A stretch of DNA of 64,000 nt from Hyphomicrobiales bacterium (GCA_900465915.1 UBKJ01000002.1:124001-188000), one strand, 5' to 3'; positions 48,682-61,660 are shown, numbered from the stretch's first letter. The notes: generated by a model from the sequence alone, not told the origin. Translations and numbers: made by a program.

Positions 48682-49608
48682 ATGACGGGCAAGCACGTCG
48701 CCGTTCTGATGGGCGGACTTTCTTCCGAGCGTCCCGTCAGCCTGTCCTCGGGCGCGGCCTGCGCCGCGACGCTGGAGGAATGCGGCTATCGCGTCACCCG
48801 CATCGACGTCGACCGTGAGGTGGCGAGCGTGCTGGCCGCGCTCAAGCCCGACCTCGCCTTCAACGCCCTGCACGGCCCCTTCGGCGAGGACGGCTCGATC
48901 CAGGGCATCCTCGAATATCTGCAGATCCCCTACACCCATTCCGGCGTGCTGGCCTCGGCGCTGGCCATGGACAAGGCGCGCGCCAAGATCGTGGCGGCGG
49001 CGGCCGGCGTCCAGGTGGCGCCGTCGCGGCTGATGAGCCGCCACGACATCGGCGCCGAGCATCCGATGGAGCCGCCCTATGTGGTCAAGCCCGTGCGCGA
49101 GGGGTCGAGCTTCGGCGTCGTCATCGTGCGCGAGGGCCAGTCGCATCCGCCGCAGGTCATCGCCTCGGCCGACTGGAAATACGGCGACGAGGTCATGGTC
49201 GAGCGCTACGTCGCCGGCCGCGAATTGACCTGCGCCGTGATGGGCGACAAGGCCATGGACGTCTGCGAGATCGTGCCGGTGGGGCATCAGTTCTACGATT
49301 ACGATTCAAAATACGTCGCAGGCGCGTCAAGGCACGAGTGCCCGGCGAAAATTTCACCAAATATTTACCAAAAAATACAAAGAATGGCCCTCACGGCGCA
49401 TCGAGCGATCGGGTGCCGGGGCGTAAGCCGATCCGACTTCCGTTTCGACGATCGATTCTCGGAAGAAGGCGAGGCGGTCTGGCTGGAGATCAACACCCAG
49501 CCGGGCATGACCCCCACGTCGCTCGTGCCGGATATCGCCAGGGCGGCGGGTATCTCGTTCGGTGAATTGTTGAGTTGGATGGTGGAGGACGCGTCTTGTT
49601 TGCGTTGA
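48682..49608 (+). CDS. ddl: D-alanine:D-alanine ligase
   Basis: This 308-residue ATP-grasp enzyme makes the dipeptide used by MurF. Motifs: [56 protein letters not shown] (ATP-grasp) and [20 protein letters not shown] (metal site). ATG 48682 follows AGAGGGGAAAACGAC. A short stretch at 49346-49388 ([13 protein letters not shown]) uses AT-rich codons unlike the rest. The 3' end overlaps ftsQ by 13 bases. Confidence 0.94.
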   Translation: MTGKHVAVLMGGLSSERPVSLSSGAACAATLEECGYRVTRIDVDREVASVLAALKPDLAFNALHGPFGEDGSIQGILEYLQIPYTHSGVLASALAMDKARAKIVAAAAGVQVAPSRLMSRHDIGAEHPMEPPYVVKPVREGSSFGVVIVREGQSHPPQVIASADWKYGDEVMVERYVAGRELTCAVMGDKAMDVCEIVPVGHQFYDYDSKYVAGASRHECPAKISPNIYQKIQRMALTAHRAIGCRGVSRSDFRFDDRFSEEGEAVWLEINTQPGMTPTSLVPDIARAAGISFGELLSWMVEDASCLR

Positions 49609-50513
49609 ACGGAAGAACGGATCGATACGGACGCGCGGGCCCGGCCCATGGCGCAGCCTTCGTCCTGCCGCGCGTGCTGCGCCGGCCGTTCCGCTTCGCC
49701 GCGCGCCTGTTCCAGGGCGACGTCGCCATCCCGAATCACGCCGGGACCATCGGCATGCTGTGCTTCCTCGGCGCGACCGGCCTCTACGGCATGAGCGTCG
49801 GCGGCCATACGCCGGAAGTGGTCAAGGCGACCGCCTCGACCTTCGGTTTCGCCATCAACGACGTCAAGGTCTCCGGCAACAAGGAAACCTCCGACATCGA
49901 CATTCTCGGCCAGCTCGACCTCGACGGCGAAACCTCGCTGGTCGGCCTGAGCGTGGACGAGGCGCGCAAGTCCATCGCCAAGCTTCCCTGGGTGGAGAAG
50001 GCGGAAGTGCGCAAGGTCTATCCGGGCACGGTGCTGGTGTCGCTCGACGAGCGCAAGGCCTACGCCATCTGGCAGAACGACAAGGACCTGTCGCTGATCG
50101 ACGCCAACGGCGACACGATCGTGCCGTTCCGTCCCGGCCATTTCAACGCGCTGCCGCTGGTGGTGGGCGAGGGCGCCGAGAAGCGCGTCAAGGGCTTCAT
50201 CGACGAGGTCGCGGCCTATCCGGCCATCGCCAATCGCGTGCGCGCCTATATCCGCGTCGGCGACCGGCGCTGGGACCTGCTTCTGGACAACGGCGTGCGC
50301 GTCATGCTGCCGGAGGACGAGCCGATGAAGGCGCTGGCCCAGGTGCAGCGGATGGACCAGGACAAGCATCTGCTGTCGCGCGACATCCTGACGGTCGACC
50401 TTCGCCTCGAGGACCGCGTCACGGTGGAATTGACCGGCAGCGGCATGGAGCAGCGCCAGAAGCTTCTGGCGGATCGCAAGAAAGAACTGGCCCGCACGGG
50501 GAAGCGCGTATGA
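49596..50513 (+). CDS. ftsQ: Cell division protein FtsQ
   Basis: This is a 305-residue bitopic divisome protein. A cytosolic N-terminus precedes a membrane segment ([20 protein letters not shown]). Next comes the POTRA domain ([20 protein letters not shown], with the beta domain [19 protein letters not shown]). I chose TTG 49596, with GGTGGAGGAC eight bases before it, giving [12 protein letters not shown]. The frame runs on to 49575. It overlaps both neighbours, so ddl-ftsQ-ftsA should be translated together. Confidence 0.9.
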   Translation: MFALNGRTDRYGRAGPAHGAAFVLPRVLRRPFRFAARLFQGDVAIPNHAGTIGMLCFLGATGLYGMSVGGHTPEVVKATASTFGFAINDVKVSGNKETSDIDILGQLDLDGETSLVGLSVDEARKSIAKLPWVEKAEVRKVYPGTVLVSLDERKAYAIWQNDKDLSLIDANGDTIVPFRPGHFNALPLVVGEGAEKRVKGFIDEVAAYPAIANRVRAYIRVGDRRWDLLLDNGVRVMLPEDEPMKALAQVQRMDQDKHLLSRDILTVDLRLEDRVTVELTGSGMEQRQKLLADRKKELARTGKRV

Positions 50514-51832
50514 GTATTCTGGGCGGAAATGGAACGTCGCATGGCGGGACCGCAGGGCGCAAGACGCGCCTGCTGACGGTGCTGGACGTGGGTTCGAGCA
50601 AGGTGTCCTGCGTGATCGCGCGGCTGAGGCCGCATGACGGCGGGCCGCTGCTGCCGGGCCGCACGCATCGCATGGAGGTGCTGGGCATCGGGCACCAGCG
50701 CTCGCGCGGGGTGAAGTCGGGCGTCATCATCGACCTCGACGCGGCGGAGCAGTCGATCCGGCTCGCGGTGGACGCGGCCGAGCGCATGGCCGGCCTCACC
50801 GTCGACAGCCTGATCGTCAACATCTCCGCCGGCCGCCTCAAGAGCGAGACCTTCACGGCGAGCGTCAACCTGGGCGGCCACGAGGTCGAGCAGACCGACA
50901 TCCGCCGCGTGCTCGCCGCCGGCGCCAAGCAGGCGCTGGCCGCCGAGCGGCACCTGGTCCATTCGCTGCCCGTCGGCTACACGCTCGACGGCGAGCGCGG
51001 CATCCGCGATCCGCTCGGCATGCTGGGCGACAGCCTCGGCGTCGACATGCATGTGCTGACCGCCGACGCGGCGCCGCTGCGCAATCTGGAGCTTTGCATC
51101 AACCGCTGCCACCTGTCGGTGGAGGCCATCGTGGCGACCCCCTACGCCAGCGGGCTCGCGGCGCTGGTCGGCGACGAGGCGGAGATGGGCGCGGCCTGCA
51201 TCGACATGGGCGGCGGCACCACGACGATCTCGGTCTTCTCGGAAGGCAAGTTCATCCACGCCGACGCGGTGGCGATCGGCGGTAACCACGTCACCATGGA
51301 CGTGGCGCGCGGCTTCTCCACCCGCATGGAGGACGCGGAGCGGCTCAAGGTCATGTACGGCTCGGCGCTGCCCAGCGCCGCCGACGACCGCGACCTGATC
51401 AGCGTTCCCCCCATCGGCGACGACGACCGCGACGTGCCCAACCAATATCCGCGCTCGGTGCTGACCCGCATCATCCGCGCCCGCGTCGAGGAGACGCTGG
51501 AGCTGGTGCGCGACCGGCTGAACCAGTCGGGCCTCGGCCATATCGTCGGCAAGCGCGTGGTGCTGACCGGCGGGTCGAGCCAGCTTCCCGGCATGCCCGA
51601 GGCGGCGCGGCGCATCCTCGCGCGGAATGTCCGCATCGGACGGCCCCTCGGCATAGCCGGGCTGCCCGAGGCGGCCAAGGGGGCGGCGTTTTCCGCCACG
51701 GTGGGGCTCCTCATCTATCCGCAGGTGGCGGGGATCGAGGAGCGGTCGGTGAAGGCGGCGTCCTCGGGGCTGATGACCGGAACGGGCGGGCGCATCCAGC
51801 GGGTCGGGCAATGGCTCAAAGAGAGTTTCTGA
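50510..51832 (+). CDS. ftsA: Cell division protein FtsA
   Basis: This 440-residue actin-like ATPase tethers FtsZ filaments to the membrane. The ATP-binding parts are LTVLDVGSSKVSCVIARL, ACIDMGGGTTTISVFSEGKF and VVLTGGSSQLPGM. The C-terminal amphipathic helix (GRIQRVGQWLKESF) is the membrane anchor. The ATG overlaps the ftsQ stop (ATGA). A gap of 107 bp with GTAACCATCAGGGTAAAC (51866-51883), a loose CtrA-like sequence, separates it from ftsZ. Confidence 0.95.
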   Translation: MSILGGNGTSHGGTAGRKTRLLTVLDVGSSKVSCVIARLRPHDGGPLLPGRTHRMEVLGIGHQRSRGVKSGVIIDLDAAEQSIRLAVDAAERMAGLTVDSLIVNISAGRLKSETFTASVNLGGHEVEQTDIRRVLAAGAKQALAAERHLVHSLPVGYTLDGERGIRDPLGMLGDSLGVDMHVLTADAAPLRNLELCINRCHLSVEAIVATPYASGLAALVGDEAEMGAACIDMGGGTTTISVFSEGKFIHADAVAIGGNHVTMDVARGFSTRMEDAERLKVMYGSALPSAADDRDLISVPPIGDDDRDVPNQYPRSVLTRIIRARVEETLELVRDRLNQSGLGHIVGKRVVLTGGSSQLPGMPEAARRILARNVRIGRPLGIAGLPEAAKGAAFSATVGLLIYPQVAGIEERSVKAASSGLMTGTGGRIQRVGQWLKESF

Positions 51833-51939
51833 ATGGAACGACGCAAAACTGAGTGATCTTCGGGCGTAACCATCAGGGTAAACACCAATCAGCACCGCGG
51901 CGGCGAAGCGGTGGCGAGGCTTAAAAGGAACAAGGACCT

Positions 51940-53655
51940 ATGACTATCAATCTGCAAAAGCCGGACATCACCGAGCTGAAGCCCCGCATCACCGTTTTCG
52001 GCGTGGGCGGCGGCGGCGGCAACGCGGTCAACAACATGATCAACGCCGGTCTGCGCGGCGTCGACTTCGTGGTGGCCAACACCGACGCGCAGGCTTTGAC
52101 CATGTCGAAGTCCGACCGCATCATCCAGCTCGGCGCCGCCGTCACGGAAGGCCTGGGCGCGGGCTCGCAGCCGGAAGTCGGCCGCGCGGCCGCCGAGGAA
52201 TGCATCGACGAGATCGTCGACCACCTCAACGGCACCCATATGTGCTTCGTCACCGCCGGCATGGGCGGCGGCACCGGCACCGGCGCCGCCCCGGTCGTGG
52301 CCCGCGCGGCGCGTGAGCGCGGCATCCTCACCGTCGGCGTCGTCACCAAGCCGTTCCATTTCGAGGGCGCGCGCCGCATGAAGACGGCGGACCAGGGCAT
52401 CGAGGACCTTCAGAAGAACGTCGACACGCTGATCGTCATCCCGAACCAGAACCTGTTCCGCATCGCCAACGACAAGACCACCTTCGCCGACGCCTTCGCG
52501 ATGGCCGACCAGGTGCTCTATTCGGGCGTGGCCTGCATCACCGACCTGATGGTCAAGGAAGGCCTGATCAACCTCGACTTCGCCGACGTGCGTTCGGTGA
52601 TGCGCGAGATGGGCAAGGCGATGATGGGCACGGGGGAAGCCTCGGGCGAGGGCCGCGCCATGGCCGCCGCCGAAGCCGCGATCGCCAATCCGCTCCTGGA
52701 CGAGACCTCCATGCGCGGCGCCAAGGGCCTCTTGATCTCCATCACCGGCGGCCGCGACATGACGCTGTTCGAGGTGGACGAAGCTGCGACCCGCATCCGT
52801 GAGGAAGTCGATCCCGACGCCAACATCATCCTCGGCGCCACCTTCGACGAAGGCCTCGAAGGCGTCATCCGCGTCTCCGTGGTCGCCACCGGCATCGACA
52901 AGCAGCAAGGAGACGCGGCGCCTGCGCCGCTCGAATTTCGCCAGCCGGTGAAGCCGGTCACCCAGGCCAAGCCGATGGCCCCGCACGGCGCGCTGCGCCC
53001 GCCGGTCGCCGAGCAGCCGCGCGCCGCCGACCCGATCGCCCAGGCCATCCAGTCGGCCGAGGTCGACATGCCGGCCGCTCCGGTCGCCCATGCCCCGGCC
53101 GCCGCGCCGGAAGGCGATTTCCGCCCGCAGAGCCGCATCTTCCAGGCTCCCGCGCCGGAGACCTTCGAGCGCGCTCCCGTCGCCCGCGCGCCGATGCCGC
53201 AGGCCCCGGCCGCCCAGCCGGTGCAGCCGCAGGCCTATCAGCAGCCGCACATGCACGCCGAGCCGGCCCGCGAAGCGCGCCCGGCCCCGCGCATGCCCTC
53301 GGTCTCGGACTTCCCGCCAGTGGCGCAGGCCGAGCTCAACGCCCGCCGCGCCCCGCAGCCGCAGCCCCAGCAGCCGGCGCATGAAGAGCGCGGCCCGATG
53401 AGCCTGCTCAAGCGCCTGACCCATGGCCTGTCGCGCCGCGAGGAAGAGCAGCCCGCCGCCCGCCTGGAGCCGGCGCAGCATCGCGAACCGGGCCTGCGTC
53501 CGGCCGAGCCGCGCCGCCCGGCCCAGCAGGACGCCTCGATCTATGCGCCGCGCCGCGGCCAGCTCGACGACCAGGGCCGCCCGCAGCCGCGCGCCATGTC
53601 GCAGGACGACGACCAGCTCGAAATCCCGGCCTTCCTGCGCCGCCAGTCGAGCTGA
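51940..53655 (+). CDS. ftsZ: Cell division GTPase FtsZ
   Basis: This 571-residue tubulin homologue forms the division ring. The GTP signature GGGTGTG is at 109-115. The T7 loop [11 protein letters not shown] activates the neighbour's GTP. A long Pro/Ala/Gln-rich linker (about 325-555) is much longer than in E. coli and typical of rhizobial FtsZ1. The conserved C-terminal peptide [14 protein letters not shown] binds FtsA and other partners. AAAAGGAACAAGGACC precedes the ATG. A terminator follows. Confidence 0.97.
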   Translation: MTINLQKPDITELKPRITVFGVGGGGGNAVNNMINAGLRGVDFVVANTDAQALTMSKSDRIIQLGAAVTEGLGAGSQPEVGRAAAEECIDEIVDHLNGTHMCFVTAGMGGGTGTGAAPVVARAARERGILTVGVVTKPFHFEGARRMKTADQGIEDLQKNVDTLIVIPNQNLFRIANDKTTFADAFAMADQVLYSGVACITDLMVKEGLINLDFADVRSVMREMGKAMMGTGEASGEGRAMAAAEAAIANPLLDETSMRGAKGLLISITGGRDMTLFEVDEAATRIREEVDPDANIILGATFDEGLEGVIRVSVVATGIDKQQGDAAPAPLEFRQPVKPVTQAKPMAPHGALRPPVAEQPRAADPIAQAIQSAEVDMPAAPVAHAPAAAPEGDFRPQSRIFQAPAPETFERAPVARAPMPQAPAAQPVQPQAYQQPHMHAEPAREARPAPRMPSVSDFPPVAQAELNARRAPQPQPQQPAHEERGPMSLLKRLTHGLSRREEEQPAARLEPAQHREPGLRPAEPRRPAQQDASIYAPRRGQLDDQGRPQPRAMSQDDDQLEIPAFLRRQSS

Positions 53656-53685
53656 CCAGCAGCTTCCGGTTGAAACGCAATGCGA

Positions 53686-53712
53686 CGCCGCGGGTTCCGC
53701 CCGCGGCGTTTT
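53686..53712 (+). terminator. Rho-independent terminator of ftsZ
   Basis: The 9-bp stem CGCCGCGGG (53686-53694) and CCCGCGGCG (53700-53708) has loop TTCCG and is followed by TTTT. Confidence 0.92.
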
Positions 53713-53878
53713 CTTTTGGGCGCCGCCGTGAATTTTTGTAAGAAACCGTGATTTTGTCGCAATGGCGCGACTTATTATCGTCCGGTTGATTTCTTTTCGT
53801 TATTTCGCCGCATCCCGCCTTCAGGCTGCGGCCAGGGGAACGGGCAGGCCGTTCCCGCCGGGACAGATTGGACAGGAT

Positions 53879-54739
53879 TTGATCGCTCATCAGAAGACCA
53901 TCGGCCGTGCGGTCGCGCTGCAAGGCGTCGGCGTGCATGGCGGCGCGCCGGCCTCGGCGACCTTCCGTCCGGCGCCGATCGACGCGGGCGTCGTTTTCAG
54001 GCGCTCCGACCTCGCGGACAGCGCGCCCGTGCGCGCCCATGTGAGCGAGATCGGCGCCACCGACCTCAACACCTCGCTCGGGCCCCGCGAGGCGCGCATC
54101 AACACGGTCGAGCACCTGATGGCGGCGGTGTCGGCGCTCGGGGTCGACAATCTCACGGTCGAGATCGACGGGCCGGAAGTCCCCATCCTCGACGGCGCCT
54201 CGGCGCGCTTCATCGCGGCGCTGGACGAGGCGGGCGTGGTCGAGCAGGCCGCGCCGCGCCGCTTCATCCGCATCCTCAAGCCGGTGCGGGTCGAGGCGGG
54301 AAGCGCCTGGGCCGAGTTCTCGCCGCATGCGGGCCGGCGCTTCGAGGTGGAGATCGATTTCGACAGCCCGGCCATCGGCCGGCAGACATTCGCGGCCGAG
54401 ATGGACGAGGGCGTGTTCCGCAGCGAAATTTCCACCGCGCGCACCTTCGGCTTCATGAAGGACGTCGAGAAATTATGGGCCTCGGGCCATGCGCTCGGCT
54501 CCTCGCTCGACAATTCGCTGGTGATCGGCGACGACAACGCGGTGATCAATCCGGGCGGACTGCGCTTCGAGAACGAATTCGTGCGCCACAAGACGCTGGA
54601 CGCGGTGGGCGACCTGGCGCTGGCCGGCGCGCCCTTCATCGGCCGCTACCGCTCCTATCGCAGCGGCCACCGGCTCAACGCCGAGGCGGTCAAGGCGCTG
54701 CTCGCCGACGCCTCGGCCTTCGAGATCGTGACTGAATGA
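53879..54739 (+). CDS. lpxC: UDP-3-O-acyl-GlcNAc deacetylase LpxC
   Basis: This 286-residue Zn enzyme catalyses the committed step of lipid A synthesis. Zn ligands are His79, His237 and Asp241 ([23 protein letters not shown]). The catalytic Glu78 and His264 ([10 protein letters not shown]) are present. I chose TTG 53879: it gives [10 protein letters not shown], which aligns with the family N-terminus, and puts the residues within one position of their E. coli numbers (79, 238, 242, 265). The only ATG, at 53762, would add 39 residues of non-family sequence. Confidence 0.93.
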   Translation: MIAHQKTIGRAVALQGVGVHGGAPASATFRPAPIDAGVVFRRSDLADSAPVRAHVSEIGATDLNTSLGPREARINTVEHLMAAVSALGVDNLTVEIDGPEVPILDGASARFIAALDEAGVVEQAAPRRFIRILKPVRVEAGSAWAEFSPHAGRRFEVEIDFDSPAIGRQTFAAEMDEGVFRSEISTARTFGFMKDVEKLWASGHALGSSLDNSLVIGDDNAVINPGGLRFENEFVRHKTLDAVGDLALAGAPFIGRYRSYRSGHRLNAEAVKALLADASAFEIVTE

Positions 54740-54951
54740 CGGCGGCGCCGCGCGCTTCCCATGGCCAATCCGGTTTTGTCCGCCGATTTCTGGCGATAGT
54801 CGCCGCTCAGCGATTGCCGATTTGGTTAGCATGTGGTTTATGGACGCCCGAACGCGTATCGGCTATGGTCGCCGGCGCGGGGAACGAAGGGAGTCGCGCG
54901 GCTGACGCGCGCTCGGCAAAGACAAGACGTTGCCAGATGGCCGGAGATCGC

Positions 54952-55815
54952 ATGACGAGCCTGAAATTCATGGGTGTGACGAAAACCGCGCTTTTGACCG
55001 GCGCTCTCGCCGTTCTCGTTCCGCTCGCCGGATGCGCCAGCAAGGACAAAGACGTCGACCTGACCAAATATGTCGAGACCATCGACCCGGCCGACAAATT
55101 GTACAATGAAGGCCTCGCCAACCTGGACGCCGGCCGCCTCAAGGAGGCCGCGAAGAAATTCGCCGCCATCGACCGCCAGCACCCCTATACCGAATGGGCG
55201 CGCAAGGCGCTGGTGATGGCCGCCTTCACCAATTACAAGCAGGGCAATTACGACGACGCGATCTCGATGGCGAAGCGCTACAACACGCTTTACCCGAACT
55301 CGCCGGAATCGGCCTACGCCTATTACATCATCGGCCTGTCCTATTTCCGCCAGATCCCCGACGTGACGCGCGACCAGGCGGCCAGCCGCCGCGCCATCGC
55401 CGCCATGCAGGAGGTGGTCGACCGCTTCCCGGATTCCGAATACACCGCCGACGCCAAGACCAAGATCCGCTTCGCCCGCGACCAGCTCGCCGGCAAGGAG
55501 ATGCAGGTCGGCCGCTACTATCTGGAGCGCAAGGAATATCTGGCCGCCATCAAGCGCTTCCGCGGCGTGGTGGAGGAATATTCCAACACCCGCCAGGTGG
55601 AGGAAGCGCTCGCCCGTCTGGTCGAGGCCTATTACGCGCTCGGCCTGACCTCGGAGGCCCAGATGGCGGCTTCCGTGCTCGGCAAGAACTTCCCCGACAG
55701 CCCGTGGTACAAGGACAGCTACAAGCTGCTGCAATCGGGCGGCCTCAGCCCGCGCGAGAACGGCGGCTCGTGGATGGCCAAGGTCACGGGGCTCATCACC
55801 GGCGGCGGCTCATAA
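54952..55815 (+). CDS. bamD: Outer membrane protein assembly lipoprotein BamD
   Basis: This 287-residue lipoprotein has the lipobox LAGC (near residue 28). It then has TPR repeats ([60 protein letters not shown] and others). BamD is an essential partner of BamA in inserting outer membrane barrels. ATG 54952 follows CCGGAGA. Upstream in-frame ATGs (54736, 54937) would displace the signal. recN follows after 12 bp. Confidence 0.93.
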   Translation: MTSLKFMGVTKTALLTGALAVLVPLAGCASKDKDVDLTKYVETIDPADKLYNEGLANLDAGRLKEAAKKFAAIDRQHPYTEWARKALVMAAFTNYKQGNYDDAISMAKRYNTLYPNSPESAYAYYIIGLSYFRQIPDVTRDQAASRRAIAAMQEVVDRFPDSEYTADAKTKIRFARDQLAGKEMQVGRYYLERKEYLAAIKRFRGVVEEYSNTRQVEEALARLVEAYYALGLTSEAQMAASVLGKNFPDSPWYKDSYKLLQSGGLSPRENGGSWMAKVTGLITGGGS

Positions 55816-55827
55816 GCCGATCCCCGC

Positions 55828-57507
55828 ATGCTGTCGCAGCTCTCGATCCGCGATATCGTCCTGATTGAACGGCTGGACATCGAGTTCAAGTCCGGCCTGT
55901 CGGTGCTGACCGGCGAGACCGGCGCCGGCAAGTCCATCCTGCTCGATTCGCTGTCGCTGGCGCTGGGCGCCCGCGGCGACGCCTCGCTGGTCCGCCATGG
56001 CGCGGAGCAGGGGCAGGTGACGGCCGTGTTCGACGTGCCGGGCGACCATCCGGCGCGCGCCTTCCTGCGCGAGAACGGGCTCGACGACGACGGCGACATC
56101 ATCCTGCGCCGGTTGCAGACCGGCGACGGGCGCACCCGCGTCTTCATCAACGACCAGGCGGCCAGCGTGGCGCTGCTGCGCGACCTCGGCCGGCGGCTGG
56201 TCGAGATCCACGGCCAGCACGACGACCGCGCGCTGATCGACACCGACCTGCACCGTACCCTGCTCGACGCCTTCGGCGGCCACGAGGCCGAGGCCAATCT
56301 TGCGCGCGAGCGCTATAAGGCCTGGCGCGAGGCCGAGACGGCGCTGTCGCGCCACCGCGCCCGCGTCGAGGCGGCCGAGCGCGAGGGCGATTACCTGCGC
56401 TCCTCGGTCGAGGAATTGACAAAGCTCGATCCGCAGCCCGGCGAGGAGGAAGAACTCGCCGAACGCCGCGCCACCATGATGAAATCCGAAAAGATCGCCG
56501 GCGACGTCAACGAGGCGGGCGAGCTTCTGTCGGGGCAGGGCTCGCCCGTGCCCTCGCTCGCGAGCCTCGTCCGCCGGCTGGAGCGCAAGGCCGCCGAGGC
56601 GCCGCATCTGCTGGAGCCGGTGATCAAGGCCATCGACGAGGCGCTGGACAGCCTCGCCCGCGCGCAGGACGGGATCGACCACGCCATGCGCGAGATCGAT
56701 TTCGACCCGCGCGTGCTGGAGCAGGTCGAGGAGCGGCTGTTCGCGCTTCGGGCCGCGGCGCGCAAATATTCCGTCGCGGTCGAGGGCCTGCCGGCGCTGC
56801 GCGACAAGATGGACGCCGATCTGGCCGAGCTCGACGCCGGCGCGGAAAGGCTGATCCAGCTCGAGGCGCAGGCCGGCGAGACGCGCGCCGCCTATGACGC
56901 GGCGGCCGCCGCGCTGTCGGCGCGGCGCCGGGAGACGGCCGATCACCTCAAGGCCGCCGTGATGGCCGAATTGCCGGCGCTGAAGCTGGAGCGGGCCGAT
57001 TTCATCGTCGAGATGACCACCGACCCGGAGGCGCGCGCCGCCGAGGGCATAGACACGGTCGAATATTGGGTGCGCACCAATCCCGGCACCCGCGCCGGGC
57101 CGATGATGAAGGTGGCCTCGGGCGGCGAGCTGTCGCGCTTCCTCCTGGCGCTCAAGGTGGCGCTGGCGGATCGCGGCTCCGCGCCGACGCTGGTCTTCGA
57201 CGAGATCGACACCGGCGTGGGCGGGGCGGTGGCCGACGCCATCGGCCAGCGGCTGGCGCGGCTCGCCCGCCGGGTGCAGGTCCTGTCCGTCACCCATGCG
57301 CCGCAGGTGGCGGCGCGGGCCGACACGCATTTCCTCATCGCCAAGAAGGCCACGGCCGAGGACCGCATGGCCACCTCGATCCGCGTGATGGCGACCGCCG
57401 AGCGGCAGGAGGAGATTGCGCGCATGCTGGCGGGCGCCAGCATCACCGACGAGGCGCGCAAGGCGGCCGAGCGATTGCTGGCCGAAAACGGCGCGCTGGC
57501 CGACTGA
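55828..57507 (+). CDS. recN: DNA repair protein RecN
   Basis: This 559-residue SMC-like ATPase of double-strand break repair has Walker A GETGAGKS (29-36), a coiled-coil middle (about 155-365) and the signature KVASGGELSRFLLALKVAL. Walker B is TLVFDEIDTGVGG, followed by VLSVTHAPQVAARAD. Length is typical. In many alphaproteobacteria recN lies between bamD and ligA, as here. A terminator follows. Confidence 0.95.
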   Translation: MLSQLSIRDIVLIERLDIEFKSGLSVLTGETGAGKSILLDSLSLALGARGDASLVRHGAEQGQVTAVFDVPGDHPARAFLRENGLDDDGDIILRRLQTGDGRTRVFINDQAASVALLRDLGRRLVEIHGQHDDRALIDTDLHRTLLDAFGGHEAEANLARERYKAWREAETALSRHRARVEAAEREGDYLRSSVEELTKLDPQPGEEEELAERRATMMKSEKIAGDVNEAGELLSGQGSPVPSLASLVRRLERKAAEAPHLLEPVIKAIDEALDSLARAQDGIDHAMREIDFDPRVLEQVEERLFALRAAARKYSVAVEGLPALRDKMDADLAELDAGAERLIQLEAQAGETRAAYDAAAAALSARRRETADHLKAAVMAELPALKLERADFIVEMTTDPEARAAEGIDTVEYWVRTNPGTRAGPMMKVASGGELSRFLLALKVALADRGSAPTLVFDEIDTGVGGAVADAIGQRLARLARRVQVLSVTHAPQVAARADTHFLIAKKATAEDRMATSIRVMATAERQEEIARMLAGASITDEARKAAERLLAENGALAD

Positions 57508-59762
<2,255 letters not shown>

Positions 59763-59763
<1 letters not shown>

Positions 59764-60476
59764 TGGGCGGCTTCAAGGGTTTCGGCGACAAGGCCATACC
59801 GTTCCTCAAGGCGCTGGATTTCCACCAGAACCGCGAATGGTTTGTGGAGAACAAGGATATTTTCGAGGCGCATCTGAAAGACCCGCTCGCCGCGCTGGTG
59901 GCGGAGCTGACGGCGCGCTTCGAGGCGGCGGACCTGCCGTTCCGCGGCGATCCGGTGAAGTCGCAATTCCGCATCAAGCGCGACACGCGCTTCTCCAAGG
60001 ACAAGGCGCCCTATAACCGGCACCTGTCGGCGCTGCTGTCGGCCACGGGCACGAAATGGGACGAGAGCGGCTGCTTCTATGTCTGCATCGGCCTGCCGGG
60101 GGTGCGCGACTGCTATGCGGCGGTGGCGTGGTGGGGGCCGCGGCCGGAGCTGCTCGCCGCCATGCGCCGCGACATCGCCGAGCGGCCCGAGGCCTTCCGC
60201 GCCATGACGGCGGCGCTGGCGACGAACGGCCTCGCTCTCTCCGACCGCGACCGGCTGAAGCGCATGCCGCGCGGCTTCGACGCGGTGAGCGAGCCGGACC
60301 TCGCCGAGGCGATCCGCAACCGGCATTTCGCCATCCGCATCGAGATCGACCCCGACAGCGTGACGCAGGCCGATCTCGCCGACCGGCTCGTGGATTTCGC
60401 CGGGCGCGCCCGGCCGCTGATCGACTGGGGCAAGCGGATCGAGCGCGGCGTTCCGCCCCAACCATCAAAAATTTGA
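59763..60476 (+). CDS. DUF2461 family protein
   Basis: This 237-residue soluble protein of the DUF2461 (TIGR02453) family has unknown function. Family features: FLKALDFHQNREWFVENKDI, FRIKRDTRFSKDKAPYNRHL and PRPELLAAMRRDIAERPEAF. The ATG overlaps the ligA stop (TGATG), so it is co-translated with the ligase. This may be a chance neighbour or hint at a DNA-related role. Confidence 0.88.
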
Positions 60477-60550
60477 GGCTGGGATCAATCGAACTCATGT
60501 GACAGGCGCCGGCGGCGCATCTACACATGCGGCGCTCGGAGGAGGCGACG

Positions 60551-61273
60551 GTGGAAGAGAGATTCGCGGCTGCGGCGGAGAAAACCGGCGGGGCCTTTTA
60601 TCGGGAGGGGATCGCGGCCAGCATCCCGGTGTCGCTGGCGATCATGCCGTTCGGGCTATTGTTCGGCGCGCTGGCGGTCGACAACGGCTTCACCCCCGGC
60701 GAGGCGGTGCTGATGAGCGGCTCGCTCTACGCCGGCGCCAGCCAGATGGTGGGGCTGGAGCTGTTCGGCCACCGCGTCGCGCCGTGGATCATCGTGCTCT
60801 CCATCTTCGCGGTCAATTTCCGCCATGTGCTCTATTCGGCGGCGGTGGGGCGGCGCATCGCCCATTTCACCCTTTGGCAGAAGGCCGCCGCCTTCTTCCT
60901 GCTGGTCGATCCGCAATATGCCGAGACCGAAAGCCGCGCCGAAGCCGGCCGGCCGGTCACCTTCGTCTGGTATCTCGGCTACGCCACGCCGATGTATCTC
61001 TTGTGGGTCGTCGAGGCCTATGTCGGGGCGCGATTCGGCAACCTGATCACCAATCCCTATGCGCTCGGCATCGATTTCATGCTGCCGATGTATTTCCTCT
61101 GCCTGGTGATGGGTTTTCGCGCGCGGCCGCATTGGCCGGCGGTGGTGGCGGCAAGCGCCGTCTGCTCCGTCATCGGCTATCACCTCGCCGGCTCGCCCTG
61201 GCATGTCAGCATCGGCGCCCTGGGCGGCGTCGCGGTCGCGGCGCTTTTGGCCAAGCCGGCGGAGGAATTGTGA
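60551..61273 (+). CDS. azlC: Branched-chain amino acid exporter, large subunit AzlC
   Basis: This 240-residue polytopic protein exports branched-chain amino acids or analogues together with AzlD. Motifs: GIAASIPVSLAIMPFGLLFG, LMSGSLYAGASQMVGLELF, FAVNFRHVLYSAAVGRRIAH and LLVDPQYAET. I chose GTG 60551, because GGAGGAGG stands five bases before it. ATG 60527 in the same frame would add eight residues but has no ribosome site. The stop shares a base with azlD. Confidence 0.88.
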   Translation: MEERFAAAAEKTGGAFYREGIAASIPVSLAIMPFGLLFGALAVDNGFTPGEAVLMSGSLYAGASQMVGLELFGHRVAPWIIVLSIFAVNFRHVLYSAAVGRRIAHFTLWQKAAAFFLLVDPQYAETESRAEAGRPVTFVWYLGYATPMYLLWVVEAYVGARFGNLITNPYALGIDFMLPMYFLCLVMGFRARPHWPAVVAASAVCSVIGYHLAGSPWHVSIGALGGVAVAALLAKPAEEL

Positions 61274-61572
61274 TGGGCGATTTCTTCTGGACCATCCTCG
61301 CCGGCGCCGCGGTGACCTATCTCACCCGCATCGGCGGCCACATGATCCTGTCGCGCTTCGAGCGCATCCACTATCGCGTCGAGGCGGGGCTCAACGCCGT
61401 GCCGGCCGCCGTGCTGACCACTTTGGTCGCGCCGCCGGCCTTCGAGCATGGCTGGAAGGAGCTGGCGGCGCTGCTGGTCTGCGTGGTCTTCTCGCTGCGC
61501 CTCAGCCTGCTGCCCAGCTTCGCCTGCGGCGCGGCGCTGTTGATCGCGCTGCGCCATTTCTTCCCGGGTTAG
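61273..61572 (+). CDS. azlD: Branched-chain amino acid exporter, small subunit AzlD
   Basis: This 99-residue membrane protein has three or four hydrophobic segments (WTILAGAAVTYLTRIGGHMI; NAVPAAVLTTLVAPPAF; LAALLVCVVFSLRLSLLPSF). It has the short AzlD form and is always encoded next to AzlC. Its ATG shares one base with the azlC stop, after GGAGGAATTG. A mosaic repeat begins at its stop codon. Confidence 0.9.
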   Translation: MGDFFWTILAGAAVTYLTRIGGHMILSRFERIHYRVEAGLNAVPAAVLTTLVAPPAFEHGWKELAALLVCVVFSLRLSLLPSFACGAALLIALRHFFPG

Positions 61573-61660
61573 AGCGGTTTTGGAACCGCTCTAACTATTT
61601 GTTTTACGCATTATCCGACGCGAAACCGCTTCGTGCTTTCGCTGGAAATGCTTTAGAGCG
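61573..61660. repeat. RIME-like mosaic repeat between azlD and pepP
   Basis: AGAGCGGTTTTGGAACCGCTCT forms a hairpin at 61572-61593 (arms AGAGCGGTT and AACCGCTCT). GAAACCGCTTCGTGC and GGAAATGCTTTAGAGCGG form the rest. Its end overlaps the stop codon of the minus-strand peptidase gene, which reads TAA from TTA at 61653-61655. Confidence 0.7.

Noticed and set aside
53762..53878. ATG 53762 as the start of LpxC
   Set aside because: The additional 39 residues have no family match, and the numbering of active residues fits the TTG start.
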